Part shown: positions 26,086 to 34,764 of the stretch, piece by piece
How positions within the stretch are numbered: position 1 is the first letter of the stretch
Layout of the letters: every line of letters begins with the position of its first letter
DNA from: Caballeronia sordidicola
Lineage (GTDB): Bacteria; Pseudomonadota; Gammaproteobacteria; Burkholderiales; Burkholderiaceae
DNA length: 64,000 nt
Assembly: GCF_001544455.2 (NCBI RefSeq)
Contig: NZ_FCOC02000013.1
Coordinates: 1-64,000, forward strand
Direction: 5' to 3'
Made by a program: the position numbers and the translations under genes
Notes under the pieces: model-generated
Databases searched by the model: none
The model's input: only the letters and a program-made list of their open reading frames with translations
Told to the model about the DNA's origin: nothing

Positions 26086-26532
26086 CTATCTCAATCGAGA
26101 AGCCGCATCCCCCGCATCCTGACGCCTGGCCCCGCGCCTCGTCCTTGAACTCGCTGCGCCCGCGCCAAACTCGCTCAAAATCTGCGTCCTGGCCCGGCTG
26201 GCAAACACCAGAAACCCGAACCCATTAGCCTCATACCAATACCCACCGTTCTCGAGCCCATCGAGCGGCTGCTCCAGCGCATTGGTAATGCACTCAACAC
26301 ACCGCCGGTGCAATTCCTCCACAGCCGGATACGGCGGCTGCGCGCCCCTCACGCTGCACAAAAGCACATCAAGTCCCGGCAGGACATGCGCATACAACAC
26401 CGGCTCATCCTGCGCGCGGGCGCGTGCGATCTTCGTATCGAGTTGGCCGAACGGCTTGAAATGCCTCAGCACGGCGAGAAACGACTCGTCGCCATCGACC
26501 TTCGCGCGTCTACGCTTTTTCGGGAAGGACAT
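26086..26532 (-). CDS. Hypothetical protein
   Basis: 148-aa protein that I do not recognise. It opens MSFPKKRRRAKVDGDESFLA, then has a compact domain with HFKPFGQLDTKIARARAQDE and a stretch around ENGGYWYEANGFGFLVFASR. The C-terminus is Ser/Arg-rich and of low complexity (SSRTRRGARRQDAGDAASRL). I start at the ATG whose first base is 26532; 29 in-frame residues upstream look random. The stop lies only about 40 bp from repeat copy C. No signal peptide is present, so it is probably cytosolic. Confidence 0.65.
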   Translation of the reverse strand: MSFPKKRRRAKVDGDESFLAVLRHFKPFGQLDTKIARARAQDEPVLYAHVLPGLDVLLCSVRGAQPPYPAVEELHRRCVECITNALEQPLDGLENGGYWYEANGFGFLVFASRARTQILSEFGAGAASSRTRRGARRQDAGDAASRLR

Positions 26533-26937
26533 AAAAATTCGCCTGAAAAAGAATTGCAAAAAACGCAGCGTCCTCATGCGGCCACTCCCGTCTGGCGGGC
26601 CGCTCGTTTGTCTGGACACGTCGATCTTTTATAGCACATCGATGTGGTGGATTCACGGCGATTCAGGATAAGGGCGCAGCACTCGAGTCACTCGACCTCT
26701 CGTGCAACGCCGCACGAATCTTGCCGAAAACCCCGCTGCGGCTCGCATGGCATTCATGTCTCAATAATAGACCTACGAAACCCTGCTGCGCCAAAAATTG
26801 CGAGGAAAATTCAAGCGAATGTCACGAACGGGCGTCCCCGCAACGGTGCATGCAGAAAACACAAAGCCCGCGGCTGCCAACGCGGGCTTTGTGTATCGCG
26901 GCTGAATCAATTGCGAAGGTCGAGCTACGGCTCTGCC
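26533..26937. other. Intergenic region between a hypothetical gene and mscL
   Basis: 405 bp. It holds the upstream region of the hypothetical gene and, near its right end, the mscL terminator listed separately. No further gene is supported; a long plus-strand frame that begins here runs through mscL and is its shadow. Confidence 0.5.
26859..26894 (-). terminator. Terminator after mscL
   Basis: A perfect 14-bp stem, ACACAAAGCCCGCG with CGCGGGCTTTGTGT, and an 8-base loop, 44 bp beyond the mscL stop. A modest T run follows on the minus strand (upstream AAAA in plus reading). Confidence 0.75.
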
Positions 26938-27381
26938 TCAAACGCGCGGCGAGCCCTTGAGCGAGTCACGGATTTCGCGCAGCAGAAGCACATCTTCCGG
27001 CGTTGCAGGAGCAGGCGCGGGCGCTTCGTTCTTGCGCAGGCTGTTGATGAACTTCACCATGAGGAAGATGATGAACGCAAGGATGATGAAGTTGATCAAC
27101 ACGGTAATGAACGATCCATAGCCAAACACGGCCACGCCTGCGGTTTGCAAATCTTTATACGAACCGGGATTTCCCTTGAATGTTGGCGGTATATCACCGA
27201 GCTTGATGAACAAATTGGAAAAGTCGAGCCCGCCTGTTGCCAGCCCGACGACCGGCATGATCAGATCCTTCACGATCGAATTGACGATGGTCGAAAACGC
27301 GCCGCCGATAATCACACCGACTGCCAGATCCATCACATTGCCTTTGAGGGCGAAGGCCTTGAATTCCTGAATCATGCTCAT
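26938..27381 (-). CDS. mscL: Large-conductance mechanosensitive channel
   Basis: Inner-membrane emergency release valve for hypo-osmotic shock (147 aa, pentamer). The N-terminal helix MIQEFKAFALKGNVMDLAVG and first membrane segment GVIIGGAFSTIVNSIVKDLI are canonical. The periplasmic loop, second membrane segment (FITVLINFIILAFIIFLMVK) and C-terminal helical bundle (LLLREIRDSL) follow. GGAGGAAG lies seven bases before the first ATG; a second ATG two codons later is possible. Single-gene unit. Confidence 0.97.
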   Translation of the reverse strand: MSMIQEFKAFALKGNVMDLAVGVIIGGAFSTIVNSIVKDLIMPVVGLATGGLDFSNLFIKLGDIPPTFKGNPGSYKDLQTAGVAVFGYGSFITVLINFIILAFIIFLMVKFINSLRKNEAPAPAPATPEDVLLLREIRDSLKGSPRV

Positions 27382-27625
27382 GCGTTGCTTCCTCCATTAA
27401 AGTTCATAAGAATCGGCAGCAAGGGATGTGCCATTGGATCGTATCCAGCGAGCTTCGCGCCGCCGTTCGCGAAGACTCACATGACTCCGGCGGCACAGTT
27501 TGAAACGAATTATGGCAATAATAGCCAATCGATTGCATTTCCGTCCCTGGTTTTTTGAGCAATAGACCCAGTTGGACGACGCTTTGCGCCGCTGTGGAGT
27601 CGGGCTACGTGGAGAAGATATGGGC

Positions 27626-29050
27626 TCAGTTTTCCTCCGGAGGCGCGGCTTTGACGCGACCCTGCGCGATCGCCTGCACGAAAGCGGCGTGATCTGCGAC
27701 GGTCTGCGTGCCGTAGAGCTCGGCCCATTGCGCATACGCGGTATCCAGCCGATCCGAGCTGCCGCAATAGCCTGCGATCAGCGCGGCATCGCCGGTACGG
27801 GCATGGGCTCGCGCCAGCAGCAATCCCAGGCACCACGCATAGAAATCGAAAGTCGCGCCGTGCAGCCAGTCGACAGGAATTGATCCGCGCATGTTTTTCA
27901 TTTGCCGGACATAGAAATCGCGCCCGGAAATGGTGGTCCAGCCAAGCAACGGATCTGACGAGCTTTGCAGAAGGCGCTGTCCGTGAACCACGCGCCGTCC
28001 CTGATGGCTGAACGGCTCGGGCATGGCCGGGACAAAAGGCGCGGCGGCCGGCACAATGCCTTCCTTCACCTGCATGAACAGCGGATCGCCATGTGCGCGC
28101 CCGAGCAGCAGCACCAAATATGCGCGCGTTCCGACACTGCCGACACCGACCACCCGATGCGCCACATCCACCAAGTCATAGCGTTCGAGCATCGTGCGCC
28201 ACTCACCGGCGATTGTTTGCATATAACCGCGCAATCCCTGGATCACGTGGTTTGTCTCCGCTGCGTCGAGCCGCGTGAGAATGGGCGGATCCTCTCGAAA
28301 ACGCCAGCTCTTGCCGTAAGGCTCAGCCACGCGCGCCAGCATCGTCGCGTGGCTTCGCTTCATTGCGCGCTCGACCGCTTTCGCAATCGTCGCCTTCTCA
28401 GCGGAATTGAGTGTGACGGGCGCTTCGATATGCAGCACGCTCGCGTAGGAACGCATCTGCCAGATATCGTAGGCCGGTATCTGCCATAGCGCGGACATGG
28501 TCGTTCGGTACCCCGCGCAGGCCGTGCGCACAGCGTGTTCGCGGCCGCTGGCATCGACCCCGTTTTCCCGCGCCGCCACGTTGATGCTCGCCGTCAGCCG
28601 CTTGAGATCCCATTCCCAGGGAGCCACGATGGTTTCGTCGAAGTCGTTCAGGTCGAACACCACGTCCTGACGCGGCGTGCGAAAAAGGCCGAAATTATTG
28701 AGATGCGCATCGCCGTCGATCATCACGTGATGTCCAATGGACGGCGTTCGCGCCAGATCCCACGCCATCACGTTCGCCGCGCCGCGCAGGAACGCAAACG
28801 GGGAGACTGCCATGCGCGCCATGCGCAACGGCACGAGCCGTTCCTGTCGGCCGGCATTGTTTGCAAGCACGCGCTCCACGGGATCCGGCCTGTCGCTTTC
28901 GGGCTGCCAGGCGGCGTGGGCATTGAACGGAACGGTGTCGCGTAATGAGCGGCCTTGTGCCCGGCGTTCTTCGGCACTGCCATTCGGAGTGGCACCTGGC
29001 GCTATCGGAGCGGAGACGGGTTGAGTGGGCAAGAGAGGTCTCCTTGTCAA
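27626..29050 (-). CDS. DUF2252 family protein
   Basis: 474-aa protein of the DUF2252 family, related to kinase-like/phosphotransferase folds but without proven function. Typical blocks are FAFLRGAANVMAWDLA, GDAHLNNFGLFRTP and FDLNDFDETIVAPWEWDLKR, then a C-terminal YAWCLGLLLARAHARTGD. GDAHLNNFG and FDLNDFDE resemble the catalytic and metal-binding loops of aminoglycoside-phosphotransferase-like kinases. The start is uncertain: the frame opens with TTG, and no ATG lies before the conserved part. It is divergent from glgX with a 210-bp gap. Confidence 0.85.
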   Translation of the reverse strand: MTRRPLLPTQPVSAPIAPGATPNGSAEERRAQGRSLRDTVPFNAHAAWQPESDRPDPVERVLANNAGRQERLVPLRMARMAVSPFAFLRGAANVMAWDLARTPSIGHHVMIDGDAHLNNFGLFRTPRQDVVFDLNDFDETIVAPWEWDLKRLTASINVAARENGVDASGREHAVRTACAGYRTTMSALWQIPAYDIWQMRSYASVLHIEAPVTLNSAEKATIAKAVERAMKRSHATMLARVAEPYGKSWRFREDPPILTRLDAAETNHVIQGLRGYMQTIAGEWRTMLERYDLVDVAHRVVGVGSVGTRAYLVLLLGRAHGDPLFMQVKEGIVPAAAPFVPAMPEPFSHQGRRVVHGQRLLQSSSDPLLGWTTISGRDFYVRQMKNMRGSIPVDWLHGATFDFYAWCLGLLLARAHARTGDAALIAGYCGSSDRLDTAYAQWAELYGTQTVADHAAFVQAIAQGRVKAAPPEEN

Positions 29051-29260
29051 TAGATGGCGGTGTCCCGAGACATGTGAACAGCATGGTGCGCGCCCATTCT
29101 GCTCGACAACCTGATCGACACAGGCACGTAACCTGCTAATAGTTTCTGCCCGTAGGCAATAGGCGATGCAGTTGGAAGTTTACCGGACTCCAATACCCAA
29201 GCCGACACCACGCGCACCAATTATCGATCGCATGACCCAAATACCTGGACATCCGCATAC

Positions 29261-31471
29261 ATGGCTCACGATATCCGCATTGCCGAAGGTTCGCCGTTTC
29301 CGTTGGGCGCGACCTGGGACGGCGAGGGCGTCAATTTCGCGTTGTTCTCCGCGAACGCCACGAAAGTCGAACTCTGCCTTTTCGATGAAAACGGCGAGAA
29401 GGAACTCGAGCGCATCGAACTGCCTGAATACACCGATGAAGTTTTCCACGTCTATCTGTTCGGCCTGAAGCCGGGCGCGGTCTATGGGTATCGCGTTCAT
29501 GGGCCGTACGAACCGGAAAACGGGCATCGGTTCAATCCGAACAAGCTGCTGCTCGATCCGTATGCGAAGGCGCATGTTGGCGAACTCAAGTGGGACCCGG
29601 CGGTATTCGGCTACACGCTCGATGACGAAGGCGAAGACCTGAGTTTCGACGAACGCGACAGTGCGCCGTTCATGCAAAAGTGCCAGGTCGTGGACCAGAG
29701 CTTTTCATGGGTTCACCCAACGCGCGTTCGCGTGCCCTGGGAACAAACCATCTTCTACGAAACCCATGTGCGCGGCTACACGAAGCGCCATCCGGCCGTG
29801 CCCGAAAATTTGCGCGGCACGTTCGAAGGCCTCGGCACGAAGGAGGTGATCGAGCACATCAAGAGTCTTGGGGTGACGTCGGTCGAACTGCTGCCCATTC
29901 ATGCGTTCGTGAACGACAGCCATCTCACCGACAAAGGCCTCACGAACTACTGGGGCTATAACACCATCGGCTTCTTTGCGGCCGATCCTCGCTTTTTCGC
30001 GCAAGGCCCGGGCGCCGTTTCCGAACTCAAGCAGATGATCGACCGCTTCCACGAAGCCGGGCTCGAAGTGATTCTCGACGTGGTGTACAACCATACGGCC
30101 GAGGGTAACGAACGCGGGCCGACTCTTTCGTTCAAGGGCATCGACAACGCTTCGTACTATCGCCTGCCGGACGACAAACGGTATTACATCAACGATACCG
30201 GCACGGGCAATACGCTCAACCTGTCGCATCCGCGTGTACTGCAAATGGTGACCGATAGCCTGCGTTACTGGGTGACGGAAATGAACGTCGATGGATTCCG
30301 CTTCGATCTTGCGACCATTCTCGGCCGTGAACCCTACGGATTCGACGAAGGCGGCGGTTTTCTCGACAGTTGCCGCCAGGACCCCATCCTGTCCAGCGTG
30401 AAGTTGATTGCCGAACCGTGGGATTGCGGCCCCGGTGGTTATCAGGTCGGCGGTTTCCCGCCCGGCTGGGCCGAATGGAACGATAAATTTCGCGATACCG
30501 TGCGCGAGTTCTGGAAGGGCGAAGAGGGCGTGGCAGCGGAACTGGCCACGCGCATTACGGGTTCGGGCGACAAGTTCAACCATCGCGGACGCCGTCCGTG
30601 GGCGAGCGTGAATTTCATTACCGCTCACGACGGCTTTACATTGAACGATCTCGTCTCGTACAACGAAAAACACAACGAGGCGAACGGCGAAGGCAACAAC
30701 GACGGCAGTTCGGACAACCGGTCATGGAATTGCGGCGTGGAAGGCCCGACCGACGACCCGGAAATCCGCGCACTGCGCGAACGCCAGAAACGCAACATGC
30801 TGGCTACGTTGCTATTCTCGCAAGGCACGCCCATGATCCTCGCCGGCGATGAATTTGGCCGCACGCAGCAAGGCAACAACAATGCGTACTGTCAGGACGA
30901 CGACATAAGCTGGGTGAACTGGGATATCGATGAAGACGGTCGCGCCCTCATCGACTTCGTGCGCAAGCTCACGACCTTACGTCATACGCTGCCGGTGCTG
31001 CGGCGGGGGCGTTTCCTCACAGGCGAGTTCCACGAAGACCTGCAGGTGGCCGACGTCAAATGGTTCAGTCCTTCGGGCGACGAACTCACGCCCGAGCAAT
31101 GGGACGATCCGGCGATGCGCTGCTTCGGTCTTGTCATTGACGGCCGCGCGCAGGCTACCGGCATTCGACGTCCGGCATCAGATGCCACCTTGTTGCTGGT
31201 CGTCAACGCGCATCATGATGTCGTGGATTACACGCTGCCGGAAATCCCGGGCAGCGACCAGTGGAGTTGCCTGATCGACACCAACGCACCAATCCGCGAG
31301 GAACTCGAAGACTTCGATTCGGGTGCGGTGTATCAGGTGACAGGACGCTCGCTGTTGCTGTTCGCGCTGCACGCCCGGGGCGCGACGAAACGCATTTTCA
31401 AGCGCCTTGAGGAAGCGCTGACAGACGAAGTGGAACCGGACGGTAAGGAAGAGGGCAATAGCGCAAGTTGA
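29261..31471 (+). CDS. glgX: Glycogen debranching enzyme (isoamylase type)
   Basis: GH13 isoamylase/GlgX (736 aa) that hydrolyses alpha-1,6 branches of glycogen limit dextrins. The N-terminal CBM48 has SPFPLGATWDGEGVNFALFS. The catalytic domain has DVVYNHTAEG, DGFRFDLATILGRE (nucleophile Asp), LIAEPWDCGPGGYQVGGFPP (acid/base Glu) and FITAHDGFTLNDLVSYNEKH (third carboxylate and His). The C-terminus is acidic. No other glycogen genes lie nearby, so it stands alone here. Confidence 0.95.
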   Translation: MAHDIRIAEGSPFPLGATWDGEGVNFALFSANATKVELCLFDENGEKELERIELPEYTDEVFHVYLFGLKPGAVYGYRVHGPYEPENGHRFNPNKLLLDPYAKAHVGELKWDPAVFGYTLDDEGEDLSFDERDSAPFMQKCQVVDQSFSWVHPTRVRVPWEQTIFYETHVRGYTKRHPAVPENLRGTFEGLGTKEVIEHIKSLGVTSVELLPIHAFVNDSHLTDKGLTNYWGYNTIGFFAADPRFFAQGPGAVSELKQMIDRFHEAGLEVILDVVYNHTAEGNERGPTLSFKGIDNASYYRLPDDKRYYINDTGTGNTLNLSHPRVLQMVTDSLRYWVTEMNVDGFRFDLATILGREPYGFDEGGGFLDSCRQDPILSSVKLIAEPWDCGPGGYQVGGFPPGWAEWNDKFRDTVREFWKGEEGVAAELATRITGSGDKFNHRGRRPWASVNFITAHDGFTLNDLVSYNEKHNEANGEGNNDGSSDNRSWNCGVEGPTDDPEIRALRERQKRNMLATLLFSQGTPMILAGDEFGRTQQGNNNAYCQDDDISWVNWDIDEDGRALIDFVRKLTTLRHTLPVLRRGRFLTGEFHEDLQVADVKWFSPSGDELTPEQWDDPAMRCFGLVIDGRAQATGIRRPASDATLLLVVNAHHDVVDYTLPEIPGSDQWSCLIDTNAPIREELEDFDSGAVYQVTGRSLLLFALHARGATKRIFKRLEEALTDEVEPDGKEEGNSAS

Positions 31472-31612
31472 TGAACGCAGGGCGTATTCACGTCGGAGTG
31501 TAGTCACAGCGGCTATCATGCGGGTCATGAAACCTTCAAAGCCGTTGACATTCCGCTTCTGCCTGCTTTTTTCAACCATGCCGCGTGTCGTTCCTCGCGC
31601 CCATAGAACGTG

Positions 31613-31729
31613 ATGCTGGCGGCGTTTTTGCGTGTCGCCGGTTGGGATCAGCTAGAACGGATCTGGGAATTCGTGGTCGGATTCTTCAAGTTCCTGTGGG
31701 CGCTGCTGCGGTTTCTCGGCGGGGGATGA
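31613..31729 (+). CDS. Possible Trp-rich micropeptide (38 aa)
   Basis: An uninterrupted frame from ATG at 31613 (or GTG at 31610) to TGA: MLAAFLRVAGWDQLERIWEF, then VVGFFKFLWALLRFLGGG. The second half is a continuous hydrophobic, Phe/Leu/Trp-rich helix with basic residues spaced on one face, like a membrane-active or single-pass micropeptide. It lies between glgX and a strong terminator that begins 4 bp after its stop, a placement expected for a last gene. No clear ribosome binding site precedes it. Real gene or chance frame remains open. Confidence 0.45.
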   Translation: MLAAFLRVAGWDQLERIWEFVVGFFKFLWALLRFLGGG

Positions 31730-31733
31730 AAAC

Positions 31734-31769
31734 AAAAACGCCGGACGATGCAAATCGTCCGGCGTTTTT
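31734..31769. terminator. Bidirectional terminator
   Basis: A perfect 16-bp stem, AAAAACGCCGGACGAT with ATCGTCCGGCGTTTTT, around a GCAA tetraloop. It serves the plus-strand genes (glgX and the micropeptide frame) and the convergent minus-strand TPR gene. Confidence 0.93.
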
Positions 31770-31788
31770 CAGTTTCGCAGGCAAGCGG

Positions 31789-32997
31789 TCAGCTATTGTT
31801 GTCCCAGTCGCCTGAATCGTTGCTGCCCAAATCCACGCCGCCGCCGTTATCGCTCCAGTCGTTCGAGCCGTTGCCGAAGTCGAGTCCGCCGCCGTTGTTG
31901 CCGCCGCCTCGACGGCGCAATTCGTCGTCCACATCCACGGGCACTTCGCGTTCGATCACGCGTTCACGATTGCCGCCAGAGAGCGCTTCGCCGAGCAGCA
32001 GACCGCCGATCAAACCTCCCAGGCCGCCACCGAAACCGCCGCCTTGCTGCACGACGACCGGCGGCTGCTGTTGTTGCGGATAGGGCGAGTAAGGCGGCTG
32101 ACCTGGCGCGGTGCGACCGAAACGCTCAGCTTCCTGCGCATACACCGACTGGTTGTCGGCGGCGCTCGCAGCCGACGCTGCGGCGCGCGGGTCGGGGCGT
32201 CCTTCCGAGCGCGCCCGCACGCTGTCGATCTGATTCGACAGATCCTCGATCGCATACGGCGGCACAGGGTTCTTCGAGTTCGACAACGCCTCGACCATCT
32301 GGCGCAGTTGTGTCTCGATGCCTTCCACTTCCTTGAGCATCCCTTCGTGCCCCGGTTGCGTCGATAAACGCACGTCGAGCTTGAGCGAGCGTACGTCGTT
32401 AAGCAGTTCTGTCGCGCGTTTAAGCTGTGTGCGGCGATCGGCATCTGCCTGGCCGTCCTCAGTGGAGCGCGCGCGCTTCAGGCCCCAGCGCAACACCAGC
32501 GCAATCCCGGCGATCACCACGGCGAGCAAGACCCACATTCCCATGGACGGGCCGTGCTTCTCGGGAGCCGCTACTGCGCCCTGATTGAACGGATTGCGCG
32601 TGACCGACGTCATCGCATTGCCGGAAGAACGCTCGCTCATCTGCCCGCCCAGATTCGCCGATGAATTCACGCGGTTCGCATCCGAGCGAATCCGCGCTTC
32701 CATGGCGTTGAAGCGCGACGGATCGGTGAACTTGATTGCGGGGTCGAGCGTCCTGGCCTGCTGGATCTGGGCCAGCGCATCCGCTGGACGGCCTTCGCGA
32801 TCCAGCACCTGCGCGTAGAGATAGCGCGCCTTGGCGTTGTTCGGATGCGCCTGGATCACCTCGCTCAGTTGCGAGTCGGCCTGGCTCCAGTTGCCTTGCG
32901 TCATCGACTGTTCGATCTGGCCGGCGCTCGGCACGGCAAACGCCGCGGCCGAAACCAGCATGAGCGATGCAGCCAGCGCCATCACATATTTTTTCAT
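31789..32997 (-). CDS. Secreted/membrane TPR protein with Gly/Asn-rich tail
   Basis: 402-aa envelope protein. A signal peptide (MKKYVMALAASLMLVSAAAF, cleavage near AFAVPS) is followed by a TPR-like pair (residues about 30-95: GNWSQADSQLSEVIQAHPNN, AKARYLYAQVLDREGRPADA). After a linker comes a membrane segment, GMWVLLAVVIAGIALVLRWG, then a charged coiled region and a Gln/Pro tract (YPQQQQPP). A glycine patch (GGGFGGGLGGLIGGLLLGEA) and an acidic Gly/Asn/Trp tail end the protein. I start at the ATG whose first base is 32997; 71 upstream residues are discarded. It lies downstream of the PspA-like gene on the same strand. Function unknown; an envelope-stress partner is inference. Confidence 0.75.
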   Translation of the reverse strand: MKKYVMALAASLMLVSAAAFAVPSAGQIEQSMTQGNWSQADSQLSEVIQAHPNNAKARYLYAQVLDREGRPADALAQIQQARTLDPAIKFTDPSRFNAMEARIRSDANRVNSSANLGGQMSERSSGNAMTSVTRNPFNQGAVAAPEKHGPSMGMWVLLAVVIAGIALVLRWGLKRARSTEDGQADADRRTQLKRATELLNDVRSLKLDVRLSTQPGHEGMLKEVEGIETQLRQMVEALSNSKNPVPPYAIEDLSNQIDSVRARSEGRPDPRAAASAASAADNQSVYAQEAERFGRTAPGQPPYSPYPQQQQPPVVVQQGGGFGGGLGGLIGGLLLGEALSGGNRERVIEREVPVDVDDELRRRGGGNNGGGLDFGNGSNDWSDNGGGVDLGSNDSGDWDNNS

Positions 32998-33181
32998 CTG
33001 CGGACCGGGGGCGTTTGCACCCGTCTCCATTCGGTGCGACATGTCGATGCAATATCCGGACGTTGCCCGCAGAGCGCGCTGTTGAATGGCTGACCTCTGC
33101 GTCGTTTGTTCACGGCGTGGCGCGTAATGGTGCGCGAGCTTTCCTGCCTGCTTGCCGCGTGACTTTACAGCGCCCTTGCGC

Positions 33182-33210
33182 GTGGACGGCGCAAGTTTCG
33201 CGCCGTCCAC
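33182..33210 (-). terminator. Hairpin between the PspA-like gene and the TPR gene
   Basis: An 11-bp perfect stem, GTGGACGGCGC with GCGCCGTCCAC, and a 7-base loop, just 14 bp after the PspA-like stop. It has no T run on the minus strand, so it may be an attenuator or mRNA-stabilising hairpin rather than a full terminator. Confidence 0.5.
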
Positions 33211-33223
33211 GCACGAGTGAAGC

Positions 33224-33904
33224 TTACTGCGCTGGCGGATTGATCTGCTTCTTCAGCGCTTCCAGGCGATCTTCGACTGACGGCCCGCGCGTAAGCGCTG
33301 CGAGTTTGTCGTCGAGCGCCTTGCCGCTCTTTTGATCGGCGGAGTTCAGCCGGGCATCCGAACGCGCGTTCGATAGCTGCACCTTGTCTTCCAGCTTCTG
33401 AAAGTCTTCCGACAGGTTTTTCCCGCCAATGCCACCCAGCGCCGTCGCGGCGACATCCTTCGCGGTCGCGATCTGCTGCTTCGCCTGCAGGATGTTCGAA
33501 CGCGAGTTGAGCTCGTTGCGGCGCTGGCGCATATCTTCGATTTGCTGCTTGAGATGATCCGTCGAAGGAACCAGCGTCGCCAGTTCAGCGGCCAGCGCGT
33601 CGCGCTCGGATTCGGCATTGGCTTGCGCGCTCAGCGCTTCGCGGGCCAGCGCTTCGTCGCCGCCTTGCAGCGCACGCTTTGCGCCTTCTTCGTACTTCTT
33701 GGCCTTTTCGGCCGCGACGTCGCGCTTGCTCTGCTGCGTGGCAACCTGCGCCTCGATTTCGATCAGCGAGTTCTCGGCTTTGGCAATGCTGTCGTCGAGT
33801 TCGCGCACGATCTGACGAGCGTCTCGCGACGGGTCCTGAACGGTGTCGGCGGCGTCGTTCAACAGGCCCTTGACGGTGCGCGAGATGGAATCCAAAAGCG
33901 ACAT
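33224..33904 (-). CDS. PspA/IM30 family membrane-stress protein
   Basis: 226-aa coiled-coil protein of the PspA/Vipp1 (ESCRT-III-like) family. MSLLDSISRTVKGLLNDAAD gives the amphipathic membrane-binding helix; a long helical hairpin with heptads follows (LDDSIAKAENSLIEIEAQVA, then LSAQANAESERDALAAELAT). CCTCCT on the plus strand, AGGAGG in gene sense, precedes the ATG at 33904 with good spacing. The family coats and protects the inner membrane under stress. No pspBC or pspF lies nearby. The TPR-glycine protein gene follows on the same strand. Confidence 0.88.
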   Translation of the reverse strand: MSLLDSISRTVKGLLNDAADTVQDPSRDARQIVRELDDSIAKAENSLIEIEAQVATQQSKRDVAAEKAKKYEEGAKRALQGGDEALAREALSAQANAESERDALAAELATLVPSTDHLKQQIEDMRQRRNELNSRSNILQAKQQIATAKDVAATALGGIGGKNLSEDFQKLEDKVQLSNARSDARLNSADQKSGKALDDKLAALTRGPSVEDRLEALKKQINPPAQ

Positions 33905-34334
33905 GAGTTTCCTCCTGAAATAAGTCGGCTGCCTAGCGGTGGACCATTCGGCGGACGGTGCTGCAACGTTCACGAATATCCGATGAACGCATGCTCTAAA
34001 AGTTGCCCGAACGCGGCGCGCATTGCGTCGCCGGGCTTCGTGCGTCAGGTAAATCAGGCCGGGCGCGCCAATTGCAAGCTCGCCGATACACTTTGTTTCG
34101 AGCTTCGCAGCGAGGGCAGAGTTTCAGTCTTCGGCTGGCTTTAACGGCATTTGCCGACACATCCGGGCCAACGAATTAAACCATGCATCGGCTTAAACCG
34201 GACTTAACGGGTTCAACCGGCCCCGGTCAAGCACAACGGTACACCAAGCGGTTGACGGTGCGCGCACTGATGCGCGCCGGGCCAGAAAATTCACCGAGGC
34301 TTCAGCCATTCTTTACGCATTCAATGGATCGTTC
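33905..34334. other. Intergenic region between the PspA-like and DUF2177 genes
   Basis: 430 bp between divergently transcribed genes. It should contain both promoters. No frame in it has protein-like composition with a ribosome binding site, and I see no strong hairpin. Confidence 0.45.
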
Positions 34335-34748
34335 ATGTCGAAGACATTTCTTGTCGCGTTTGCCGTCACCGCTGTCGTTTTCCTGATTCTCGACGCCATC
34401 TGGCTCGGCGTGGTTTCGCGAAATCTCTATCAGCGGGAAATTGGCGAGTTGCTCCTACCGAAGCCGAATTTCGGCGCGGCGGCGGTCTTTTATGTGATCT
34501 ATGTCGCGGGGCTGGTTTATTTCTGCGTCATGCCGGGTGTGGCAGAGGCAAGTGTCATGCGCGGGCTGATCAGCGGCGCGTTGCTCGGGGTCGTCGCGTA
34601 TGCAACCTACGACCTCACGAATCTGGCGACGCTCAAGGGCTGGAGCGCGACGCTGGTTTTTATCGATATTGCGTGGGGCGCGTTTGCGAGTGCGGCGGCT
34701 TGCGCGGTTGCAGTCGCTGTGACCGCGCGCGTGGCTGCGGCGACTTGA
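34335..34748 (+). CDS. DUF2177 family membrane protein
   Basis: 137-aa inner-membrane protein with four hydrophobic segments. LILDAIWLGVVSRNLYQREI near the N-terminus and GLISGALLGVVAYATYDLTN in the middle match DUF2177, a family without known function. It is convergent with the next gene (16-bp gap) and has no clear operon partner. Confidence 0.85.
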   Translation: MSKTFLVAFAVTAVVFLILDAIWLGVVSRNLYQREIGELLLPKPNFGAAAVFYVIYVAGLVYFCVMPGVAEASVMRGLISGALLGVVAYATYDLTNLATLKGWSATLVFIDIAWGAFASAAACAVAVAVTARVAAAT

Positions 34749-34764
34749 GGCGACCTGAAGCTGT

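Noticed and set aside
26644..27558. 304-codon plus-strand frame across mscL
   Set aside because: The minus strand encodes a textbook MscL; this frame is its complement plus flanking DNA.
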